Origin: Seminavis robusta
Lineage: Eukaryota > Bacillariophyta > Bacillariophyceae > Naviculales > Naviculaceae
Length of the DNA: 57,624 nt
Assembly: GCA_903772945.1 (NCBI GenBank)
Contig: CAICTM010000593.1
Location: 1-57,624, forward strand
Reading direction: 5' to 3'
The notes beneath the pieces are model-generated. The model was not told where the DNA came from. It saw only the letters and a list, made by a program, of their open reading frames with translations, and did no database searches. Made by a program: the position numbers and the translations under genes. Below, in pieces: positions 50,571-57,624 of the stretch; the stretch's first letter is position 1; each line of letters opens with the position of its first letter.

Positions 50571-51487
50571 ATGGAACAAATACACTAATCAGCAGCAATT
50601 TTGTCAGAATTGCGGGCAACGCGATGTTTGGAAGATAGGAGTCACTCAAGGTGACGACCGATTGGAAGAGGAGCATCAGAAGAGTCATTGCCACAGACTT
50701 ACATGTTATAATAAATATCATTCATGCATGATCGTTGCTTATTGCGGCGTCTGCGGCCACCAGGAGGAACTCGGTGAGGAACGTTGTTAGTAGATGCGAA
50801 AGCAGCAGGAGCCTCCTGTCCTGTGATGTCGCCCCCATCCGAAGCCAGGAACTCCGTGGTGACGGTGGCCATCCCCTCTCCGTGTTAGATTATTAGGTTG
50901 AACGGTATCACCTACCTGTAGTCAACAAGAGTTGAAGACCAACGGATCGGCTGCGTCTGGATGAAAATGTTCGAAGGTGTCACTCCTCATTCTCGGTGTG
51001 CAAGCTCATGCTGATTTTTAAAATGAGCTGTCACGGCAGGCTTTGCAATGCAGAGCGTCTCGAAGGAATCTTGGGAAGTGGCACGAAACGAGGACTTTGT
51101 TGCGTCCCTTTCCACAGATACCGGTAGAAGCGGGTGTCTCTTCGCATGTACATGTAATAGGATGCTAGGGGTAAGCTCCTCTTCAAGCGCTGGGGATACG
51201 TGTAGTTTGCCCAGTGTTTGCATGGAGGGCTGATCTGGCTAGCTAGTTCTGTAGGTGTTGGTTTCAGAGTGGGAAAAGGAGTTTGTCCTGGCAAACGTGC
51301 AGGCGTGGGCCCTGGCAGCACTATGCAGAGACTGAACCCCTTCAACACGAACAACTCTACCGGGACGGTTGGGCATCTGGAATGCTTCAACTTTTAAACT
51401 ATGAGCGGTATACTAAATGCCGCAACGCAGCAATGACGAGCCTGGGTGAATGTTCTTGCTGAACTATGACCGTGTGTGTTGTGCTAG
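50571..51487. other. Convergent spacer between the channel gene and gene G
   Basis: About 900 bp; it contains the 3' flanks of both genes. TACCGGTA occurs at 51119 and gctagctagttc at about 51238. No gene seen. Confidence 0.45.
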
Positions 51488-54268
51488 CTAGCCCAAGTGG
51501 AATTCCTTCCGAACGTCTTTAGCCCGCAGCACATCACCAGCTTTCGAGCTGGACAAAAGAATGTGTGGTACAATACCTGGGAACAAGGCATCCGTTGGAA
51601 CAATTTCAGCCTGACAGTGACCACAATCATCTTCCACTTTCTTCTTGTATGCTCAGCACAAGTGGCTTCCAATCGGTTGACCGAACCCACTAACAACATG
51701 AAGATACTTCATTTTACCGCAGTCCATGTCGTTCGGGCTTTGTGTGAAAACAATCTGATCTTCTTTGTTATATTGGCTTGCAAGACATTTGTTCTCAAAC
51801 CAAGATTGGCAAGGAGGTAACCTCGAAATGTTTTGGGTGCAGCATTTACAAGAATGCTCTCGACGGCAAAACAACAGTTTGAGAGGTTCTGTGAGTTTGA
51901 TGCTGCCATTTGCAGATACAGTTTTGTGTTTGAAGAGGCATTGTCATTGTAGATTGTCTTAAAAGAGGTCTCCTTGAGTTCTATTGTACAACCAAACTCA
52001 TCAAAAAGCTCCTTTGATGTCGCGTCTTGCTCATCTAGCAGATGTTTTCTGAAGAAGTCAACACCAAACTCAACGGGCAAGTAAAACTTTGCAGTGAGAT
52101 GTTCTTTCTGTGGCTGAATGTAGCCAGAGCGTACTCCTTTGTTGGGTTGACAGTTTCCTCGCAACATCGGCCCCTTCAACTCCATGATATGGTCTACACT
52201 GCCAAAAATTGGGCCTGATGACCGAATTGCTGGTGCCAATGCCTGCACAAGTGATCTTGCTGTTTCAGGGTACAAGAAAACGTGGCTCCTCGCTAGTCGA
52301 CAGTGATAGGAACAAGAGCCGACAAGATGCCATCGTAGGCAAGTTTCATTCACTAACTTGCCAACACCACCATGACCAAATGTACACTGTCCACGTTCCA
52401 TTCGTTTCTGCCTGATCAATCTGAGAGCCTGAACAATATCATGATTCTTGCCAACGCGGATGCAATGCTGTAATGACTTGTCTGTATTGTACACGACGCT
52501 AGTGCTACGGAATGTCATTCTCAACACGAAAATTACGAGTGTCATGTAGATTTCGCGGTGTCGAGGCCTCGTTTTCCTGCCTCGCAGGGCGCCGTGCATG
52601 ATTTCCATCCGGTTGTCGCATGGTTGCTACATGTACTGTGTTCTTCCATCCATTGTTGACGGCCCCTTTCGTGGAAAGCTGGTGTGAATCGCCTTGCGAT
52701 GTTGTGTCAGTTCTTGGTTTGGCATTTCGAGCACATTCCATTGAGACTTGACGCTTCCTCTTGGGGGGTGCTTCCACTATTGCTGCGATTTGCGGGCCTC
52801 TGTGTGATGATGTAGACGTGACGACGATGTTGATCTTGGGCGGAAAGTTCTGCTCGGCCTCAATCTCGCCCTCTTCCACATCGCTGGAATTGCCTGTCTC
52901 GCTGTTCTGCAGTCCGGGGGATATTCCATTGCTGTTGGCCCTTGTTACAGGCATATCTTGAGTCATGCTGTTGTCGTCACTTTGCGTGTTCCCAGTGACA
53001 TTGTCTGAATGCACCCTTTCAATTAGCTTCTCTGTTTCAGGAACGGAAACAGCAGAATCAATCTCATTCAAGCGCACCGCATTGAACTGGTACGAATCCG
53101 ATTCATTTGCTTCAGTCAACGCACTTTCATTGCAATGACTACATGTAGGTTGGACTGAGGATTCCTCGATCTTGATGATTGAATTTTCATGTTCTGTGCT
53201 TGATGTAGCCATTCCCCCCTCGCCACCTGAACCGTTGCCTTCTAACGTGTTTGTCGGTGTAAACTCATCATCGTCTTGGTCTAGTGGCAACGACACTCTC
53301 CAATGATACAAGCCCTGTTTTGGCACGGATTGTGTCAAATTTTCAACTTTCAAATGGGAATTGTGCTGGTTGGGAGTCTGTAGATTGGCAAGTTGTGAGA
53401 ACGTCAAGTGTCTGTAGGTTGTCGCGTCATCTTCGGTGGACTTCCTTCGTTCCACTTCCACTTCAACCTCCACTTGATATCCTGTTGGAGCAGGACCTTC
53501 GCTAGCACTAGTGCCATGTTTGGTGTTGAATGCACCAAGGCTCGGCGTGTGAATGACCGATGATGATGGTTGGACATTGTGATGAGATGATCTTTTTCTA
53601 TTTGCGCTAGTCGCAGGCACATTTGCGTGGATGTTGGCCAGAACGTTACGCTGACCGGAAGTTTCTCTGCTCTGTTCCTTCTTAACGATTGTCTTTTCCG
53701 AACGATAGGTGAGCTTACTTGGATCGACACCATGCAGCACGGCGCATCTTCCTTGGAGTGTTTGAATGGAGTAGACCACATCTTGACGACCTTCTAGCGT
53801 ACATGTTTGAGAGCCAACCACTATGCCCTCCACTTCTTCAGCGGTCTCTTCTTCTTTCTTCATTTCATCCTGAATTTTTACAAACACGGGCGACCCAATC
53901 GCAAAGACAAGTCGACTCTCCTTGGCGTAAACCAACGCAGGTTTGGCATTTCGGTTGTTGCTGCAGGTTCGACAAGCAAACGATCCAAGATGAAAGGACA
54001 AATCCGTCAACTCTACTTGACATAGAATCTCTCGTTCGTCCGAGTCCAAATTGATTCCAACCTCTCTGACAACACCCGAGACGACCATGGAAACCAACCA
54101 ACCCGAGGGCCTTTCCTCCACTTTGCTTTCACCAACTGAAAAGCAGTTCAGCAGTACTCGACATCCTGGTGGAAACTTATTGAAGCGTGCAGCCTTCTTG
54201 CGAGGCAGCGGCAAGAAATCGTCGTCGTCATCCAGATCAGAATGGATACTTGATAGTTGGGTTGCCAT
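51488..54268 (-). CDS. Family gene G: Tudor-like, one CCCH module, KH-like; 3' end decayed
   Basis: Exon 1 (54268 to 52537) encodes the Tudor/Agenet-like region (residues 1-190: FPPGCRVLLNCF, GVVREVGINLDSDEREILCQV, FAIGSPVFVKIQ, VDPSKLTYR) and a long Ser/Asn-rich linker. A 55-bp GT-AG intron (52482-52536) in phase then joins exon 2, which gives 834 aa to a stop at 51709. Without that intron, two overlapping ORFs would need a frameshift. Exon 2 holds a finger C-x8-C-x3-C-x5-H (TCLRWHLVGSC) and the KH-like block (LPVEFGVDFFRKHLLDEQD, FGCTIELKET) without a GxxG loop. After 51709 the family's terminal block continues in another frame (KYLHVVSGFGQPI, then a TGA near 51648, then PGIVPHILLSSSKAGDVLRA), ending at 51488. 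This 3' end is broken. Confidence 0.65.
52482..52536 (-). other. Proposed 55-bp intron of gene G
   Basis: On the minus strand it begins gtaattttcg and ends gtacaatacag. Removing it joins two overlapping ORFs in phase 1. The 58-bp intron in the lectin-like gene shows that introns this short are plausible in this genome. A frameshift is the alternative. Confidence 0.5.
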
Positions 54269-54572
54269 GGTGATCGCTCATGGATGGATCCGCTTCAAAA
54301 GTGAGACCAAGGGGTGCATTGAGCGTGAGTTGGTGACTCCTGTGAGGTCGGCCGACGGGCTTGGTTTTTGAATGTTGCCACTTCCCTTTTTCCACGATGG
54401 TTTACCACGATGCATTGCCCGAGTTTCTCAGAATTTATTTTTATAAAACAACGGGGTTTCGTAGACTAGCCAGAGTAGATCTCAGTGATTTAGTTTGAAT
54501 AACTAAAGGGGGACTAGATTAACTACATGTATCATGATTGAGTCAGTCGGATTGGCATTGTTGCAAAGTACC
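54269..54572. other. Short spacer between genes G and H
   Basis: About 300 bp holding the promoter of G and the 3' flank of H. No gene seen. Confidence 0.4.
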
Positions 54573-56609
54573 CTATCTCTGACCCGATTGCTCCCATATG
54601 GCACGGATGCTGAGAACATCATTATAACTGGAGCTGGACAGCAGAATATGGGGAAGTACTTCTCGATGTGAAGAATCTCTCTCCACCAGTTGAATGAAAC
54701 AGGATGGGTACTCCCGTTGTACTTGCTGCTTAAATGTGGCACAATGCTTGCCATTGATGGGTGGACCAAAGACCCTAATGGCAGCTACAAACCTCACAGG
54801 TCCATTGCCATTGGAACTGGCAAAATGATCAAGGCTCTTGATTTGAACGATCCCATTGGCACCCCTGCTGCGATAGCCATGAAGAAATCTGTTCAGGACA
54901 GCCAGAGTATAGAGCAGATAGCCTTGGAAGAACTTGGGAACCGCCATTGCCAACAAGTGCTCAATGGACAAGCAGCAGTTGAGGAGTTTCCTTTCGTTAC
55001 ATCCCTTAACCTGGATGTACAGTCTTGGTGCGCTGGAATTGCTGGCTGGAGAACCATCAATCATGGTGCCCTTGAACTCCATAGTACAGCCAAATGCATC
55101 GCATAGTTCTCTTTTCCTAATGCCATTCTCGCCCAAAATTGTCCGCATCAAGAAGTCCTTTCCAAACTCTCCAGGCAAAACAAACTGAATTCCTCTTTGT
55201 TTTGTTGGCTTGTGGTGGCTGCCAACTGGTACGTTTCTTCTCTTGCATGGTTGGGGGGCATCAGCGGCAACAAGGTTTGTCCTCTCTGGTCCAATGTATC
55301 GTGCCTGGGCTGCTTTAGGCCTTTCTGGTGCGCAAGATTTCTCCTCAAACCTTGACCTCTTTGGTCCACTGCATCTTGGCTGTTCAGTTCCACACCTTTT
55401 GGGCGGACGCAATGATGGATCATCGAGCTTCGGCGTTTTTGATCCAGTGTGCCGTGGCTGTTGGGCTTCACCCCTATCGGGTAGTTGGCAAAAGCGAACC
55501 TTTTTATTGCCTTGCCGCGCCCGATGATGGGAGTCCTTGAAGTTCCGTGGAGCCCTCAAGATACCAGGCCTGCAATCTTGACAGTCTGCGACTTGCACGC
55601 GGGAGCTGCAAGGAGTCTTGCCTCCAACATTTGGATCTTTCAGTGGATGATCTTTCGCTCTAGCATGGGCTGAAGTGTGATTCGCAGTAGTCCCAATCTG
55701 CTTGTTTTGACCGTTCTTTGACCCTGCGACAGCTTTCTTGTCAAGACCGGAGGCCTTTCGCTTTCGCCGTTGAGAGCGCTGTATTTCACGAACAATCTTG
55801 TGTACTTCTTCGGCCGTCAAAAACGTGTCCTCGTCCAATTCCACTCCGTACTTGATGTTTGGATCGTCAGATGTAAAAAAACTCTCTTTGAGCTGGGACA
55901 AGTCCGCGAATGTACAATTCCTTCGGAGGGGTGAAACTGGTTCCGCATTCTCGCATTGGTCCCCTTGTTCGCTAACGGTCTTAATGTCCCTGCGGATGGG
56001 CGAAAACAAACCGTCCTGTTCAACTTCAGACCTGATAGTTTCGTCACTGGATTGGATGAAATCAGTGTTCTCTTTATCTTCTTTAAGGGCGCACAGTGAT
56101 TCAGATTCCAAGGGCGTTGTCATCGGTTGGACAAGGAACTTCTGAGGCGAAGAATCACCAGCAGCTGGTGGCTCATCTTTCTTGGTGACTAGACTGCGCT
56201 GCTTAGTGGATATTGCTTCCTGCTTGTCTGCGCCCTGGTATTGGGGCACGCGGCGATCCGCAATCCGCTTTGACTCTACATAATGATGCTCAGTTTTGCC
56301 AGCGAGTACAGAGTAGAAAACAGCGGAGGAGACGTGTTCGCCCTCTTGTTTTATTTGCAGCGGCGATTGCCGAACTGCTGCACCAGTTATCATTCCCTCT
56401 TCATAAACATCTGAAGTCAAACTTTCCAGCCACACAGGAGTGCCTTGTCGAAAGATTTCAAGCTTGTTTCCTCCGTCCATTTTGATCCGCTTCCGTTGAC
56501 AAATTGCATCATCCGCATTCATCTTCACAGAAGCTCTATGCAAGCTCAAAGCGTCGGATTTCACTGGCGCAGCGACTCTTCTCTCCGACCTGTTAGTTTG
56601 TGTAGCCAT
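54573..56609 (-). CDS. Family gene H: half-Tudor and KH-like, zinc finger lost, 678 aa
   Basis: I start at 56609 (agaATGG, MATQTNRSERR, like MATQ in G); the frame is open 63 residues further to 56798. Residues 50-150 match the second half of the Tudor-like region (GTPVWLESLTSD, GMITGAAVRQ, VFYSVLAGKTEHHYVESKR), as in gene A. No CCCH finger follows, but LDEDTFLTAEEVHKIVREIQ resembles the LTxxEAxxIE helix that follows the finger in relatives, so the finger may have been deleted. A stretch of repeats of the type 'RYIGPERTNL / RCSGPKRSRF / RHTGSKTPK' lies at about 410-470. The KH-like block (VLPGEFGKDFLMRTILGENG, AFGCTMEFKGT, LYIQVKG) keeps a GxxG loop (GENG), and the end is VLPHILLSSSSYNDVLSIR. 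Single exon, tandem with G. Confidence 0.75.
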   Translation of the reverse strand: MATQTNRSERRVAAPVKSDALSLHRASVKMNADDAICQRKRIKMDGGNKLEIFRQGTPVWLESLTSDVYEEGMITGAAVRQSPLQIKQEGEHVSSAVFYSVLAGKTEHHYVESKRIADRRVPQYQGADKQEAISTKQRSLVTKKDEPPAAGDSSPQKFLVQPMTTPLESESLCALKEDKENTDFIQSSDETIRSEVEQDGLFSPIRRDIKTVSEQGDQCENAEPVSPLRRNCTFADLSQLKESFFTSDDPNIKYGVELDEDTFLTAEEVHKIVREIQRSQRRKRKASGLDKKAVAGSKNGQNKQIGTTANHTSAHARAKDHPLKDPNVGGKTPCSSRVQVADCQDCRPGILRAPRNFKDSHHRARQGNKKVRFCQLPDRGEAQQPRHTGSKTPKLDDPSLRPPKRCGTEQPRCSGPKRSRFEEKSCAPERPKAAQARYIGPERTNLVAADAPQPCKRRNVPVGSHHKPTKQRGIQFVLPGEFGKDFLMRTILGENGIRKRELCDAFGCTMEFKGTMIDGSPASNSSAPRLYIQVKGCNERKLLNCCLSIEHLLAMAVPKFFQGYLLYTLAVLNRFLHGYRSRGANGIVQIKSLDHFASSNGNGPVRFVAAIRVFGPPINGKHCATFKQQVQREYPSCFIQLVERDSSHREVLPHILLSSSSYNDVLSIRAIWEQSGQR

Positions 56610-57115
56610 TCTTAGAATGCTTTTCATACAGATTATGAGATTGGAATGATCAGTTGATTGCCCTTTCTTTCCGTGAAAATCGCTTGAGTTTGAATCGAAT
56701 CGTGAACGTGTTGTGTATGTTGAAACGCAGCGAGGACCGAGGACAGCGTGGAAGGCTCGCGGGACTTTCTCAGCGTGGACACTCGACTCTCTCGACATTG
56801 TTAACTAACTAAAGAAGGAATTACCACTCTCTCGACAAATCACATGGCACTTTGGAAGAAAGAGAGATAAAGCTTCTATTCAAAAGTAGGTGATGCGACC
56901 CCACATGCACAGTTCTATAAAGAAATTTCAGAAAATTCTTTGTCCAGGTCATCCAGAATCCGAAATTGGTCCTCCTCCGTTGCCAATTGCTAAGCTGAGA
57001 AGACACACGCATTGCACTTTAACCAAACACACGCCGGTAGCAACCCGCTTCTAGCAAAGAACCTTCAAGGATGTAGCTATCCATAGCTATTGATTCTATC
57101 TATCTCTCTTTGCAG
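56610..57115. other. Upstream region of gene H
   Basis: Presumed promoter and 5' UTR of gene H. The ORF extends through 56798, so part of this could be coding if the upstream Met is used. No other gene seen. Confidence 0.4.
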
Positions 57116-57554
57116 TTTCTACCTTCTACACCGACGGTGAGCTTGAGCAGAGAGACAACATTACCTGCGGACTTCAGATCCAATATCGGAGCGTAAGCAG
57201 TTTCGAACACGGGGTGCTGGCGGTTGCTTCCGTTGGCAGTGGACCGACGAGTAGTCTCCATGGCAGTTGGGTGTGTGTAATCTCAGCGCCATTAGTGCTG
57301 GCAGCCAACCAACATGTTCTGCTTCTTCAATCCAATGAGAATGTTCCGAACATGACCATCAACAAACTCAAGTTTGACGAGGCAGGCTTTTGGGGGAGAC
57401 GCAAGGAATGATGCGGATTCCAATGGCCATCACTATGATCGATAATAGGACAGCCACAGGAAGGGCCACATCCAAAAGAGACGGGGCCAGTGCTGTGTGC
57501 CACCGACAACTGCACCAAGCAGCTTGTCTTCGTCAAAGGATACAGTGGCGTCGG
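57116..57554 (+). CDS. Possible partial gene at the right edge
   Basis: A pyrimidine-rich acceptor (ctctctttgcag) precedes an open segment (STFYTDGELEQRDNITCGLQ ... HGVLAVASVG ... MTINKLKFDEAGFW) that stops at 57411. After another acceptor-like site (gataatag at about 57448) a short segment in a different frame reads CATDNCTKQLVFVKGYSGVG and ends at a strong donor (gtaagt, 57555). The pieces look like exons of an extracellular or secreted protein running out of the window, but I could not find a junction that joins them cleanly. I do not recognise the family. Confidence 0.25.
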
Positions 57555-57624
57555 GTAAGTCATTGATCCTCATACCTCTTTGGCTTTGGGCTTGCCACTC
57601 CCGGTGCGACGTGTTGCGTTGCCC

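Noticed and set aside
1..57624. tRNA, rRNA or CRISPR
   Set aside because: I found no convincing tRNA T-loop/anticodon arrangement, no rRNA sequence and no regularly spaced direct repeats; a covariance-model search would be needed to be certain.

Overview
The window is nuclear DNA of a eukaryote, most likely a pennate diatom (stramenopile); I cannot name the species. The evidence is short GT-AG introns (55-135 bp), long introns-free ORFs between them, kinase-less transmembrane leucine-rich-repeat proteins with the 'GTIPPELFWLT' style of repeat that diatoms carry in numbers, a Pro/Thr-rich surface protein, a TauE/SafE transporter and a small protein with a C-terminal 'WYSxxELKxIKR' motif that I associate with diatoms. 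There is no sign of operons, ribosome-binding sites, CRISPR arrays or prokaryotic genes.

Layout. 1-2.2 kb: one uncharacterised ORF. 2.6-4.7 kb: a three-exon transmembrane LRR gene, followed at 6.7-7.2 kb by a decayed DNA-level copy of its 3' part. 7.8-8.4 kb: a small NTF2/SnoaL-like protein with a basic tail. 9.3-15.1 kb: two genes (A, B) of an unusual multidomain family, with a DUF1877-like gene between them. 15.6-23.3 kb: two tandem LRR genes, the left one interrupted by an in-frame TAG. 24.0-26.5 kb: family gene C. 28.1-33.2 kb: a secreted Gly-rich protein, a TauE/SafE transporter and a type I membrane protein made of short repeats. 34.1-34.6 kb: the WYS..IKR protein. 34.6-38.3 kb: a gene-poor stretch with a clean hAT-type non-autonomous transposon and a degenerate tandem array. 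38.3-40.1 kb: a membrane-anchored, Pro/Thr-rich protein with a ricin-B-like lectin end. 41.1-48.3 kb: family genes D, E, F in tandem. 49.2-50.6 kb: a two-pore potassium-channel-like gene with EF-hands. 51.5-56.6 kb: family genes G and H. A possible partial gene runs off the right edge.

The main discovery candidate is the A-H family. Eight genes within 47 kb share, in different combinations, (i) an N-terminal Tudor/Agenet-like region, (ii) one to three copies of a module made of an NPFxxIxR box, a CCCH zinc finger and an LTxxEAxxIE..PxGPI tail, and (iii) a C-terminal KH-like domain followed by a second conserved block ending in PxxxPFVxISGxxxxDVxxCR. Tudor plus KH plus CCCH suggests RNA binding and perhaps recognition of methylated partners, but this is inference. 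Members lack individual modules, most have a degenerate KH GxxG loop, and gene G has a broken 3' end, which is what birth-and-death evolution looks like. Non-coding DNA is strongly enriched for the palindrome TACCGGTA (23 copies found by eye, one of them in coding sequence) and it also holds a perfect 32-bp hairpin at 27.3 kb.
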